A stretch of DNA of 64,000 bases from CAZVEE01 sp964625525. GTDB taxonomy: Bacteria; Pseudomonadota; Alphaproteobacteria; JAJFIK01. The notes beneath the pieces are model-generated. The model was not told the DNA's origin and did not search any database. It saw nothing but the letters and a program-made list of their open reading frames with translations. The translations under genes and the position numbers were made by a program. Every line of letters starts with the position of its first letter. Position 1 is the first letter of the stretch. Below, piece after piece: positions 16,411-25,548 of this stretch. Where the stretch lies: positions 11,323 through 75,322 of the forward strand of contig CAZVEE010000004.1 of NCBI GenBank assembly GCA_964625525.1, read 5' to 3'.

Positions 16411-17289
16411 ATGGGCGCAAAGCCGGTTCGGAAGGTGGTATTGCCAGTTGCAGGCCTGGGAACGCGGGTCTTGCCCGCGACCAAGAGCATTCCGAAAGAA
16501 ATGCTGCCTGTGGTGGACCGGCCGCTGATCGATTACGCCATTGACGAGGCGCGCCAGGCCGGGATCGAAGAGTTCATCTTCGTGACGGGTCGCGGCAAGT
16601 CGGCCATCGAAGACTATTTCGACTATTCCTACGAGCTGGAAGACACGCTCGAAAAGAAAAAGAAGACCGCGCAGATGGATGCGCTGGCGAAAACCGTGCC
16701 CGTTGCTGGCGATGCGGTGTTCACGCGTCAGCAGCGTCCGCTGGGTCTCGGCCACGCCATTTGGTGCGCCCGGCGCATCGTTGGCGACGAACCGTTCGCC
16801 ATCTCCCTGCCCGATATGCTGGTGGATGCCGAGCCGTCTTGCCTGGCGCAGATGGTCGAGGCCTACGATAAAGTGGGCGGCGGCAACATCATCGCCGTGG
16901 AAGAAGTTCCCCGCGAGCACACCAACCGCTACGGCATTCTCGATATCGGTGGCGAGAAAGCGGGCCTGCAAGAGATCAAGGGCCTCGTGGAAAAGCCCGA
17001 CCCGGCCAAGGCCCCGTCGAACCTCGCCATTCTTGGGCGCTATATCCTGCAGCCGGAGATCTTCTCCTATCTGGAAAGTCAGGGCCCGGGCGCCGGCAAC
17101 GAGATCCAGCTCACCGACGCCATGCAGCGCATGCTCACCTCCAGCCCCTATTACGCCTGTCACTATGACGGCGTGACCTATGATTGCGGCGATAAGCTCG
17201 GCTATCTGGAAGCGAACCTGGCCATGGGTCTGAAGCATCCGGATCTGGGCGAGAGCCTGCGTCCCATGGTGGAGCGGATGCTGCGCTGA
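16411..17289 (+). CDS. galU: UTP-glucose-1-phosphate uridylyltransferase
   Basis: 292 residues, full length for GalU. The nucleotide-binding signature GLGTRVLPATKSIPKEML, the VTGRGKSAIEDYFD segment, RYGIL and VEKPDP are all present. It makes UDP-glucose from glucose-1-phosphate and UTP, the entry to UDP-GlcA, UDP-Xyl, UDP-GalA and UDP-Gal made by other genes in this island. The start at 16411 follows AAGGGGAG at about 8 nt; an in-frame ATG at 16381 lies before that site. A terminator hairpin follows at 17346. Confidence 0.96.
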   Translation: MGAKPVRKVVLPVAGLGTRVLPATKSIPKEMLPVVDRPLIDYAIDEARQAGIEEFIFVTGRGKSAIEDYFDYSYELEDTLEKKKKTAQMDALAKTVPVAGDAVFTRQQRPLGLGHAIWCARRIVGDEPFAISLPDMLVDAEPSCLAQMVEAYDKVGGGNIIAVEEVPREHTNRYGILDIGGEKAGLQEIKGLVEKPDPAKAPSNLAILGRYILQPEIFSYLESQGPGAGNEIQLTDAMQRMLTSSPYYACHYDGVTYDCGDKLGYLEANLAMGLKHPDLGESLRPMVERMLR

Positions 17290-17345
17290 TGAGCGTGGAT
17301 TTCGCGCTCTGCGCTCTTGCGCGGGGCGCTTAAATAGGCGACCTC

Positions 17346-17384
17346 AAAGGCCCCGTCTGGCGTTCTTCGCCGGGCGGGGCTTTT
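17346..17384 (+). terminator. Intrinsic terminator after galU
   Basis: GC-rich stem with one bulge (AAAGGCCCCGTCTGGCG against CGCCGGGCGGGGCTTTT) and a 5-nt loop, ending in four Ts. Located 57 bp after the galU stop and before the next gene on the same strand. Confidence 0.75.
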
Positions 17385-17400
17385 CCGTCTTGGGGGAACC

Positions 17401-18297
17401 ATGCGCGGCGCGATGGAAGCGACGGTCTGGGTGGCCGATAATCTGCTCAATTTCACGCCGCATGGGGCCGTTTTGGGCGGCGTTCTGGCGCTGCTGCTGC
17501 TCTGGCTTGGACATCGCACGTCTGGCAGTGTTGCTGGTGTGCTGGCGCTGGCCTGTCTGGGCTGGGCTCTGGTCATCCATAGCAGCCTGGAGACGCCCTC
17601 CGACGCGGGCTTGCGCGCCGGCGAACAGCCCCTTCGGGTGATGATCTTCAATGTGGAGGGCGGGCGCACCGGCGGGGCCGCCAAGGCCGCCGAGATTGCG
17701 GCCGTGGACCCCGATGTTCTGCTGGTGCAAGAAGTCGCCCCCGTCGCGGAAGCTGAACTTCTCGTCCGCCTGGAGCGTCTCTTTCCCTATCGTGCCTCGC
17801 TCTCGGGACCAGACGCGCCGATTTTCTCCAAGTTCCCTTTCACGCGCGCAGCGCAACCGGTTTTAAGCGATGAGCCATCCAAGCGCGGTTGGCAGATCGG
17901 GGTGCGGCTGCCGGATGGCCAAGAGCTGACCCTGGTCAATGTGCAAGTGACCCGGCCGCACAGCATTGCCAACTGGAGCCGTCGGACGGTGGAGTATCAC
18001 GAGCTGGCCGCCTTTGCCCGCACCCATGCCGCGCCGCTGATCATGGCCGGTGACTTCAACGCCTCCGGTCTGTCGCCGGTCTTTTTCAGCTTTGTGCAGA
18101 ATGGCGATCTGCGTGCTGCGCGGCCTGGCCTGTTTCCCCCTCGCACCACGTGGCCGGCGGGGCTTCCAGGCCTCGGCATTCAAATCGATCATGTTCTGGT
18201 GCGCGGCGCTTTGCGGCGCCTGGCCAGCCACTCTCCGGCGCCTGCGGGCTCCAACCATCGCCCTATGGTGGTCGATCTGGCCATTGGGGGTGGATGA
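17401..18297 (+). CDS. Endonuclease/exonuclease/phosphatase-family membrane protein
   Basis: 298 residues. Two N-terminal hydrophobic segments (about 20-38 and 43-60) are followed by a DNase-I-like EEP domain: RVMIFNVEGGR, PDVLLVQEV (metal-binding Glu), IMAGDFNASGLSP (D-x-N) and the C-terminal SNHRPMVVDL with catalytic His. Anchored EEP proteins of this layout are widespread and their substrates (phosphodiester or phosphomonoester) are mostly unknown. The first ATG at 17401 follows the galU terminator; in-frame ATG at 17413 is also possible. Confidence 0.82.
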   Translation: MRGAMEATVWVADNLLNFTPHGAVLGGVLALLLLWLGHRTSGSVAGVLALACLGWALVIHSSLETPSDAGLRAGEQPLRVMIFNVEGGRTGGAAKAAEIAAVDPDVLLVQEVAPVAEAELLVRLERLFPYRASLSGPDAPIFSKFPFTRAAQPVLSDEPSKRGWQIGVRLPDGQELTLVNVQVTRPHSIANWSRRTVEYHELAAFARTHAAPLIMAGDFNASGLSPVFFSFVQNGDLRAARPGLFPPRTTWPAGLPGLGIQIDHVLVRGALRRLASHSPAPAGSNHRPMVVDLAIGGG

Positions 18298-18497
18298 CGG
18301 CTACTCTATGAGCCTGGAGGCGTCTCCAAGGGATGGGTTGTTGGCGGGTTGGCTGTATGCGATAAGCCTTTTCGCTCGTGCAGCACGTATTGACGGCGCC
18401 GGGCTCAAGTCGCTCGCTTTTGGCTCGCTCGTTTGGGGCATGTCTCGCCGTTGAATGCTTGAAAGCAGCCGCGAAAGAGAATGGATGAGGTAGCGAT

Positions 18498-19820
18498 ATG
18501 CGCGTCGCAATGATCGGCACGGGCTATGTGGGCCTGGTTTCCGGAGCCTGCTTCTCCGATTTCGGTCACGAGGTGATCTGCGTCGATAAGGACGCCTCGA
18601 AGATCGAACGGTTGAAAGCGGGGGAAATCCCGATCTTTGAACCTGGGCTCGATGCTCTGGTCGCCTCCAATGTGAAAGACGGCCGGCTCTCCTTCACCAC
18701 CAACCTGCGCGATGCGGTGCCCGGTGCTGACGCGGTCTTTATCGCCGTGGGAACGCCCAGCCGGCGCGGTGACGGGTATGCGGATCTGAGCTTCGTCTAT
18801 GCGGCATCGGAGGAAATCGCCGACGCCATGGACGGCTACACGGTGGTTGTCACGAAATCCACTGTGCCAGTCGGAACCGGCCAGGAAGTAGACAAGATCA
18901 TCCGGGCCCGGCGCGCCGACGCGGATTTCGATGTGGCGTCGAACCCGGAGTTCTTGCGCGAAGGCAATGCCATTGATGATTTCATGCGCCCTGATCGGGT
19001 GGTCGTGGGCACGGACAGTGACCGCGCGCGCGCGGTGATGCGGGAGCTGTATCGCCCGCTCTATCTGCGCGAGACGCCGATGCTGTTCACCAGCCGGCAG
19101 ACGTCCGAGTTGATCAAATATGCGGCCAACGCGTTCCTGGCGACGAAGATCACCTTCATCAATGAGATGGCGGATCTTTGTGAGAAAGTCGGCGCCGATG
19201 TGCGCGATGTGAGCAAGGGGATCGGCCTGGACGGGCGCATCGGGCGCAAATTCCTGCATGCGGGTCCGGGCTTTGGTGGCTCCTGCTTCCCGAAAGACAC
19301 GCTCGCGCTGGTGCGCACGGCGCGCGATGCGGGCGCCCCCTCCAATATCGTCGAAGCGGTCATCGACGTGAATGACGAGCGCAAGCGCACTATGGCGCAC
19401 AAGATCATCGCGGCCTGCGGCGGGTCGGTGGATGGCAAGACCATCGGCGTGCTCGGCGTCACGTTCAAGCCGAACACGGATGATATGCGCGACGCGCCGA
19501 GCCTCGATATCATCCCCATCCTGCAGGAAAACGGCGCCAGCATCCGCGCCTTCGATCCCGAAGGCATGGATGAGGCGGCCAAGCTCTTCAAGGACGTGAC
19601 CTTCTGCCAGGACGCCTATGACGCCATCCGCGAAGTGGATGCGGTCGCGATCCTGACCGAATGGAACGAGTTCCGTGCCCTCGACCTGACCCGGGTCAAG
19701 CAACTGGTGCGCAAACCCCTGCTGGTGGATCTGCGCAACATTTACGACCTTGATGACATGCGCAAAGCGGGCATCGACTACCACTGTGTCGGTCGCCCCT
19801 ATCGTCCGCTGGAAGACTGA
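18498..19820 (+). CDS. ugd: UDP-glucose 6-dehydrogenase
   Basis: 440 residues. The N-terminal Rossmann motif GTGYVGLVSGACF, the TKSTVPVGTG and SNPEFLREG segments, the central helix with the catalytic Lys in ELIKYAANAFLATKI, and the nucleophile Cys in GPGFGGSCFPKDT are all intact. It oxidises UDP-glucose to UDP-glucuronate with two NAD+. With galU upstream and UDP-GlcA-consuming enzymes at 10997 and 27929, it is the branch point for acidic sugars. The 200 bp in front of it hold no other feature. Confidence 0.95.
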   Translation: MRVAMIGTGYVGLVSGACFSDFGHEVICVDKDASKIERLKAGEIPIFEPGLDALVASNVKDGRLSFTTNLRDAVPGADAVFIAVGTPSRRGDGYADLSFVYAASEEIADAMDGYTVVVTKSTVPVGTGQEVDKIIRARRADADFDVASNPEFLREGNAIDDFMRPDRVVVGTDSDRARAVMRELYRPLYLRETPMLFTSRQTSELIKYAANAFLATKITFINEMADLCEKVGADVRDVSKGIGLDGRIGRKFLHAGPGFGGSCFPKDTLALVRTARDAGAPSNIVEAVIDVNDERKRTMAHKIIAACGGSVDGKTIGVLGVTFKPNTDDMRDAPSLDIIPILQENGASIRAFDPEGMDEAAKLFKDVTFCQDAYDAIREVDAVAILTEWNEFRALDLTRVKQLVRKPLLVDLRNIYDLDDMRKAGIDYHCVGRPYRPLED

Positions 19821-19829
19821 TTTTCGGCC

Positions 19830-20330
19830 TCACGCCGCCGGTGGTGGCGTGGGCGCTCCCGCGCCATGGTTTTCGCGCGGCGGGATGAAAACAAACGCAA
19901 AGCACAAGATCAGCAACAAGATCACCCACGGTGTCAGCACATCGAGCAGGCGTGTTTCTGCCTGAACCGCATGCTGTGTGATGAGCAACGCCGGGAACCA
20001 GGCGTTGAAAAACGCGGCGACCAGGCGGAACGCCACCGGCATGCCGGTTCGGAACACGATCAAGCCTACGGTCATCAGCACCGGCCCAATGGCCAGCAAC
20101 CAGCCGCCGGAGTAATCGGGACTGTCGCCCTCGCGCGTGCGGTAGCACACGGCCGCGTCCGGATCTGTGGGGCAAAGCATGGCCGCCAATACGTAATCAA
20201 ACCCCGACTGGCTCACCGCATTCAGCTGAAAGCCCCAGATCTCCATGCTGAACTCAATCCAGGGCATGAAGAACAAAACGATTATCGCGATCCCAAAGCC
20301 GAAATGCACCCAATCAAATGAGCGTGTCAT
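19830..20330 (-). CDS. Hypothetical four-TM membrane protein
   Basis: 166 residues, not recognised. Four hydrophobic segments (about 8-24, 73-92, 98-115 and 129-147), with a Cys-containing extracytoplasmic loop between the first two (residues about 40-65, two Cys). Ends with a Pro/Ala-rich tail. Start at 20330 has a GGGGG stretch upstream. Convergent with ugd, 9 bp apart. Confidence 0.65.
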   Translation of the reverse strand: MTRSFDWVHFGFGIAIIVLFFMPWIEFSMEIWGFQLNAVSQSGFDYVLAAMLCPTDPDAAVCYRTREGDSPDYSGGWLLAIGPVLMTVGLIVFRTGMPVAFRLVAAFFNAWFPALLITQHAVQAETRLLDVLTPWVILLLILCFAFVFIPPRENHGAGAPTPPPAA

Positions 20331-20441
20331 GGTGTGGTCCCCCTCTCGACGCGGCGTCTTTGCCGCATGATCGATCATAGAAAGGAGGCGATCGCTTGAA
20401 AAGCGCTCAAAGCGAGGAGAGCACGCAAGGCGTGTGCGCCC

Positions 20442-21260
20442 TTAAGGGGCGTTCGCCAAGGTGCGGCCCAGGTCGCGGCACCACATCTCTGGATCGGCCG
20501 CCAGATCGTGTCCCAGAAACGCCGTGGTCTTGGTCATGTCGAGGACGAACTCATCCGTCTTCCCCGTATCCTCCACCACGAGCCGCCCGGCACCGTAACC
20601 GGCGATCACATTTTCCGCGATCTTGCCCGTGGGCAGAGGAATGCCGGAGCCTGCATTGTACACGCCACCGGGCCGCGCCGTGATCATGGTATGCAGGATA
20701 CGGGCAAAATCGGGAAACGGCAGAAAGTCTCGTTGCCGGCCTGGATCCATGTCGTATTGAACAAATCCCTCCCGCTTCAGCCGCCCCAGCACCATGGCCA
20801 TGAACGTGCGTCGTCCGGGTTCGGGATATTCAAACCCGACAATATTGGACAGCCGCAGGATTGTGGCGCGCGCGCCCAGCGCCGCCGCGACGCCCTCTTC
20901 GGCTTGGGCCTTGTTGCGGCCATAGGCATTGACAGGCATCAGCACCGCGTCTTCGCGCGCTTGCCATTGGGTGGCCGGACCATACACCATACGCGTACTG
21001 ACCATGACCATATGCGCGGTCCCATATGCCGCCCACCGGGCCACCCGTGCTTCTAGATCGAAGGCCGGATCGTAAGGCTCCGTTTTCATGCGCGGATCAA
21101 GCGCAAAGGGCACGATCACGTCATAGCCAGCCAGGTCGTCCGGCCCCACAATCTCGCGGTGAGAAACGGCAACGGGCAGGGTCTCGCCCTGCCCGGTCAG
21201 CCAATCCAAATACTGGCGGGCCAAAAAACTCGTCTTGCCAATGATCAGCACACGAGCCAT
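20442..21260 (-). CDS. NAD-dependent epimerase/dehydratase-like protein
   Basis: 272-residue SDR. The catalytic pair is present (VSTRMVYG and AYGRNKAQAE, Y-x3-K), but the nucleotide-binding loop reads IIGKTSFLARQ and lacks the later glycines of the usual G-x2-G-x2-G. Similar GKxSF loops exist in some sugar-nucleotide reductases, so activity is possible. The closest functional guess is a keto-sugar reductase or C-epimerase acting on a nucleotide sugar. It lies just downstream of cysNC on the same strand (21 bp), suggesting co-transcription with sulfate activation. Confidence 0.75.
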   Translation of the reverse strand: MARVLIIGKTSFLARQYLDWLTGQGETLPVAVSHREIVGPDDLAGYDVIVPFALDPRMKTEPYDPAFDLEARVARWAAYGTAHMVMVSTRMVYGPATQWQAREDAVLMPVNAYGRNKAQAEEGVAAALGARATILRLSNIVGFEYPEPGRRTFMAMVLGRLKREGFVQYDMDPGRQRDFLPFPDFARILHTMITARPGGVYNAGSGIPLPTGKIAENVIAGYGAGRLVVEDTGKTDEFVLDMTKTTAFLGHDLAADPEMWCRDLGRTLANAP

Positions 21261-21281
21261 GGCCGCGCCTCTTGCTCTGGG

Positions 21282-23201
21282 TCAGACCTTGAAGGTCTTA
21301 TCTACATAGGCGATCAGTTGTTCAACACACTGATCGACTTCACAGGTCTCCGTGTCGACCACGAGTTCCGGCGCGTCCGGGGCCTCGTAAGGCGCGGAAA
21401 TCCCCGTGAACTCCTTGATCTCCCCGCGCCGGGCCTTTTCATACAGACCCTTGGGATCACGTTTTTCGCATGTCTCCACACCGGCCTTCACATAAACCTC
21501 ATGGAAACCGTCTTCGGTGGTTGCCTCACGCGCTCTGTCCCGGTCCGAGCGATAGGGCGAGATGAAGGCGGTCACGACGATCACGCCCGCGCGGGCAAAG
21601 AGCGCGGCCACCTCGCCAACCCGGCGGATATTCTCCGCCCGGTCTTCCGGCGAGAACCCCAGATTAGCGTTCAAGCCGTGGCGCACATTATCCCCGTCCA
21701 GAACAAAGACATTATAGCCCTTGTCGAACAACTTTTCCTCAAGGGCGACCGCAAGCGTGGATTTGCCCGCGCCCGACAAACCCGTGAGCCAGATCACGCC
21801 GCCCTTATGACCATTGCGCGAGGCGCGCATATCCGCCGTCACCCCGTGTTCCACCCGGGTGATATTGGTGGAGCGCTTGGTGATCAGCTCACGCTGATCC
21901 GCATAGCCATCCATAGAGATAATGCCGCCGCCGGCGATGTCATATTTGTCCACCAGCACAAAGCGGCCCGTTGGCGAGAGTGTGTTGAACTCATCCACCG
22001 CCAACATGCGCCGGGACCGGATGATCACCTCGCCCACCTGATTGCGCTCGACTTCTTCCGCCTGAGCATGCCCCAGCGTGGTGGTATCGATGATCTGCTC
22101 GATTTCCTGGATCACCACTTTGGCTTCACCCGTGGCGAGTTTCATCTTGTAGCTCGCGCCCTTGCGCAGTGGTTCCCGGCCAAGCCAGAAGATCCGCGCC
22201 CGGAACACGTCCGTCTCAATGGGTGCCTTGTCCACATGGCTGATGATCTCACCGCGTTCGATGAAGATCTGCTCGTCAAATGTGATGCCGACGGACATGC
22301 CGGCCTCGGCCCGCACCGGCTTTTCCGCATCGGCGCGCGAGGACCAGCTTTCCAGGGACTTCACCCGCACCGTCTTGTTGGACGGGGACACCATGACCTC
22401 ATCGCCCACGGCGATTTCACCAGACTCGATCCGGCCCGCAATGATCCGACGCTCGTCGAATTTGTACACGTCCTGCACGGGCAGACGCAGCGCCAGTTCC
22501 ACCGGGGCCTTCCGGCTGCGGAAGGAATCCAGCGCGCCCAGAATGGTCGGGCCCTTGTACCAATCCATGCGCTTGGAGCGCTGGGCGATGTTGTCACCGT
22601 CGCGCGCGGAAATGGGAATGAAGAAGGTTGGCTCGACACCAATCGTGGCGAGATACTGGCGGTATTCCTCTTCGATCAGATTGAACTGATCCTGCTCGAA
22701 ATTCACCAGGTCCATCTTGTTCACGGCGACCGCCACCTGGCGCACGCCCATGAGATGCAAGAGATACCCGTGGCGGCGGGATTGTTCCTGCACGCCTTCC
22801 GAGCTGTCGATCAGCAGCACGGCCGCGTCGCTCTGGGCGGCGCCGGTGATCATGTTTTTCAGGAACTCTTTGTGTCCCGGCGCATCGATGATGGTGTAAT
22901 CCCGGGTCTTGGTCTTGAACCAGATCTGCGTGGTATCGATGGTGATGCCCTGGTCGCGTTCGGCTTGCATGGCATCCATCAGGAAGGCCCACTCAAAGGG
23001 CATGCCCCGCCGTTCGGACATGGCCTTGATGGCCTCATACTTTCCTTCCGGCAACGAGCCGGTATCGTGGAACAACCGGCCCACCAGAGTGGATTTGCCG
23101 TGGTCCACATGGCCAACGATCACGATGCGGAGCAAATCGCGTCCCGCCTGATTGGCGAGGGTTTCGGCGAGCGCCGCGGCGTCTACGGGATTGGTCGACA
23201 T
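21282..23201 (-). CDS. cysNC: Sulfate adenylyltransferase subunit 1 / APS kinase fusion
   Basis: 639 residues in two parts. Residues about 20-440 are the CysN GTPase: GHVDHGKST, DAPGHKEF and VNKMDL motifs and the following beta-barrel domains. Residues about 450-639 are APS kinase: the P-loop GLSGAGKST and FISPYRSDRDRARE. Together with CysD it converts sulfate to APS and then PAPS. The ribosome binding site AAGGAGAG overlaps the cysD stop codon, so translation is coupled. PAPS serves sulfotransferases or cysteine synthesis; the placement inside a polysaccharide island points to sulfation. Confidence 0.96.
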   Translation of the reverse strand: MSTNPVDAAALAETLANQAGRDLLRIVIVGHVDHGKSTLVGRLFHDTGSLPEGKYEAIKAMSERRGMPFEWAFLMDAMQAERDQGITIDTTQIWFKTKTRDYTIIDAPGHKEFLKNMITGAAQSDAAVLLIDSSEGVQEQSRRHGYLLHLMGVRQVAVAVNKMDLVNFEQDQFNLIEEEYRQYLATIGVEPTFFIPISARDGDNIAQRSKRMDWYKGPTILGALDSFRSRKAPVELALRLPVQDVYKFDERRIIAGRIESGEIAVGDEVMVSPSNKTVRVKSLESWSSRADAEKPVRAEAGMSVGITFDEQIFIERGEIISHVDKAPIETDVFRARIFWLGREPLRKGASYKMKLATGEAKVVIQEIEQIIDTTTLGHAQAEEVERNQVGEVIIRSRRMLAVDEFNTLSPTGRFVLVDKYDIAGGGIISMDGYADQRELITKRSTNITRVEHGVTADMRASRNGHKGGVIWLTGLSGAGKSTLAVALEEKLFDKGYNVFVLDGDNVRHGLNANLGFSPEDRAENIRRVGEVAALFARAGVIVVTAFISPYRSDRDRAREATTEDGFHEVYVKAGVETCEKRDPKGLYEKARRGEIKEFTGISAPYEAPDAPELVVDTETCEVDQCVEQLIAYVDKTFKV

Positions 23202-23213
23202 GGGCGGCTCTCC

Positions 23214-24008
23214 TTACATGTAGCCATCAGCCCGCAGACGCTCGAACGCGTCTTCGGACTCATGGTCCATGGCGCGCCCCGCGCGCTCTTCGGTCTTGAT
23301 GGTTTCCAGCTCCGCAATGATCTCGTCGATGGTGGCGGCGGTGCTGTCGATGGGAAAGGTAATGCCGACTTCGCCAAGACTGCGGAAGCGTTTGCCGTCC
23401 TTGGCGAAATAGAGCGGCACCACGGGGATTTGCTCACGCCGGATATACCGCCACACATCCAGTTCCGTCCAATGCAGCAGCGGATGGATGCGGATATGGG
23501 TCCCGGCCGGGTAATCGGTTTTGTACTGGTCCCAGAATTCGGGGGGTTGGTCCTGGAAGTCCCACTGCCCTTCTTCCGTCCGGGGGCTGAAGACACGCTC
23601 TTTGGCGCGCATGGACTGTTCATCACGGCGAATGCCGGCGATCACACCCGTCAGGTCGTATTGCTTCACCGCCACTTTCAGGCCTTCGGTCTTGCGCGCC
23701 GCAAAGCGCGAGGCCGGCGGCAGGGTCTCGTCGGTGGCCTCCAGCGGCGGGCAGTCGTCGGCGATGAGATTGAGGTTCCATTCCTTCGCGTATTGCTTGC
23801 GGAAGGCATAGGTCTCGGGAAACTCGGCGCCCGTGTCCAGATGCATCACCGGGAACGGGATGTTCCCGAAAAATGCTTTCTGGGCGAGCCAGATCATCAC
23901 ATTGGAGTCCTTCCCCAGCGACCACAGCAAGGCGATCTTGTCGATCCGGTTGAAGGCTTCGCGCAGGATGAAAATGCTCTGGCTTTCGAGCTGATCTAAG
24001 CGATCCAT
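23214..24008 (-). CDS. cysD: Sulfate adenylyltransferase subunit 2
   Basis: 264 residues with the PP-loop ATPase motif SLGKDSNVM, the HLDTGAEFPET segment, AGIRRDEQSMR and the C-terminal LPFPS-like region present as VVPLYFAKDGKR. Somewhat shorter than E. coli CysD (about 300). It forms ATP and sulfate into APS with CysN. The start at 24008 (MDRLDQLE) is preferred to 24056 because similarity begins there. First gene of the cysD-cysNC-20442 unit. Confidence 0.94.
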   Translation of the reverse strand: MDRLDQLESQSIFILREAFNRIDKIALLWSLGKDSNVMIWLAQKAFFGNIPFPVMHLDTGAEFPETYAFRKQYAKEWNLNLIADDCPPLEATDETLPPASRFAARKTEGLKVAVKQYDLTGVIAGIRRDEQSMRAKERVFSPRTEEGQWDFQDQPPEFWDQYKTDYPAGTHIRIHPLLHWTELDVWRYIRREQIPVVPLYFAKDGKRFRSLGEVGITFPIDSTAATIDEIIAELETIKTEERAGRAMDHESEDAFERLRADGYM

Positions 24009-24194
24009 GGCGGGTGCTCTCTTGGTGAACGGCACGGCGCTCCTCCACCACCCCACGGTGCGGTTTGGGAACGCAGTATGGTAAACGGCAATGCGCGGCC
24101 GGGCGCGCCCCCGCGCGCTCCGCCGTCCTGCCCTCTTACCTAATTCCCGAGCGCGCGCGTTACAATAGTCAGAACCACATGCCGAAAGTGTATT

Positions 24195-25544
24195 TTAAGC
24201 CGCGTCAATCTCGGCAATGATCGCGTCCACCACATCGTGGACGAGACTTTCGTTCTCGCCTTCGCCCATGACGCGGATCAGCGGCTCGGTTCCGGATTTG
24301 CGCACGACGATGCGCCCGGAGCGGCCCAGCTTTTCTTCACCGGCGGTGATGGCGGCTTTCACCGCATCGTGATCCAGCGGCGAAACATCGCCGCCTGCCG
24401 TAAAGCGCACGTTTTTGAGGATCTGGGGATAGGGCTCGAACATGCGGCACACCTCGCTCGCTGGCCGCTTTTCGGTGAGGATACATGCCAGCACCTGCAG
24501 GGCTGCGATAAGGCCGTCACCGGTGGTGGCGTAATCGCTCAGGATCATGTGCCCCGACTGCTCACCGCCGAGATTGTAGCCGTGGCCGCGCATATGCTCG
24601 ATCACATAGCGATCGCCCACTTTGGTGCGCACGAGGCCCAGGCCATTGCCTTCCAGATAGCGCTCAAGACCCAGATTGGACATGACCGTTGCCACGATCC
24701 CTGGTGCGCTCAGCCGCCCGGCCTTGTGCCAGGACACGCCCACCAGGGCCATGAGCTGATCGCCATTGACCACCTGCCCTTTTTCGTCCGCCACGATGAC
24801 CCGGTCCGCATCCCCATCCAGGGCAATGCCGAGATCGGCACGTGTGTCGCGCACGGTCTGGCACATCAGCGCCGTGTCGGTGGAGCCGCAGCCTTCATTG
24901 ATGTTGAAGCCGTCGGGCTTCACGCCGATTGGAATGACTTCCGCACCCAGTTCCCACAGCACCGCCGGGGCAACTTTGTAAGACGCGCCATGGGCGCAAT
25001 CGACGACGATGCGTAAGCCTTCCAGGCTTAAGTGCCGGGGGAATGTGGCTTTGGCGAATTCGATATAGCGGGCTTGGGAGTCTTCAATGCGTTTGACGCG
25101 TCCCAGGCGCTCGGGCGCCGCCAGGCCCTCGAAATCATCGGCCACCATGTGGGCTTCAATCTCCTCTTCCACGCTGTCGGAGAGCTTGAAGCCGTCGGGC
25201 CCGAAGAGCTTGATGCCGTTATCCTGATACGGATTGTGGGAGGCCGAGATCATCACGCCGAGATCGGCGCGCAGCGAGCGCACCAGCATGGCCACCGCCG
25301 GTGTGGGCAGCGGGCCGAACAGAAACACGTCCATGCCCACGGCCGTAAAGCCGGCGGTCAGCGCCGGCTCCAGCATATAGCCGGACAGGCGCGTGTCTTT
25401 GCCAATCACGACCCGGTGGCGGTGCTCACCGCGGGTAAAGATGCGCCCCGCCGCCATGCCCACTTTCAGGATCGTCGCCGGATCCATGGGGGCTTTGTTG
25501 GACTGGCCACGAATACCGTCGGTTCCGAAAAACTGGCGTGCCAT
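24195..25544 (-). CDS. glmM: Phosphoglucosamine mutase
   Basis: 449 residues, standard length. N-terminal FFGTDGIRGQ, active-site Ser in ISASHNPYQDNGIKLFG, metal loop DGDADRV and the C-terminal phosphate-binding RKSGTEPLIRVMGEG. Interconverts glucosamine-6-P and glucosamine-1-P on the way to UDP-GlcNAc. It follows glmS with a 4-bp gap. glmU is not in this window. Its use as a mannose or glucose phosphomutase is not supported by the sequence. Confidence 0.96.
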   Translation of the reverse strand: MARQFFGTDGIRGQSNKAPMDPATILKVGMAAGRIFTRGEHRHRVVIGKDTRLSGYMLEPALTAGFTAVGMDVFLFGPLPTPAVAMLVRSLRADLGVMISASHNPYQDNGIKLFGPDGFKLSDSVEEEIEAHMVADDFEGLAAPERLGRVKRIEDSQARYIEFAKATFPRHLSLEGLRIVVDCAHGASYKVAPAVLWELGAEVIPIGVKPDGFNINEGCGSTDTALMCQTVRDTRADLGIALDGDADRVIVADEKGQVVNGDQLMALVGVSWHKAGRLSAPGIVATVMSNLGLERYLEGNGLGLVRTKVGDRYVIEHMRGHGYNLGGEQSGHMILSDYATTGDGLIAALQVLACILTEKRPASEVCRMFEPYPQILKNVRFTAGGDVSPLDHDAVKAAITAGEEKLGRSGRIVVRKSGTEPLIRVMGEGENESLVHDVVDAIIAEIDAA

Positions 25545-25548
25545 GAGA

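Noticed and set aside
15838..17238. 466-codon minus-strand frame opposite galU and the GT4 gene
   Set aside because: Spans the ends of two real genes on the other strand and shows no motif.
21159..23999. 946-codon plus-strand frame opposite cysNC and cysD
   Set aside because: Antisense to two strongly conserved genes; composition is typical of high-GC shadow frames and no family resemblance was seen.
24195..25544. GlmM as the missing phosphomannomutase
   Set aside because: Motifs and coupling to glmS are those of phosphoglucosamine mutase; nothing supports mannose use.
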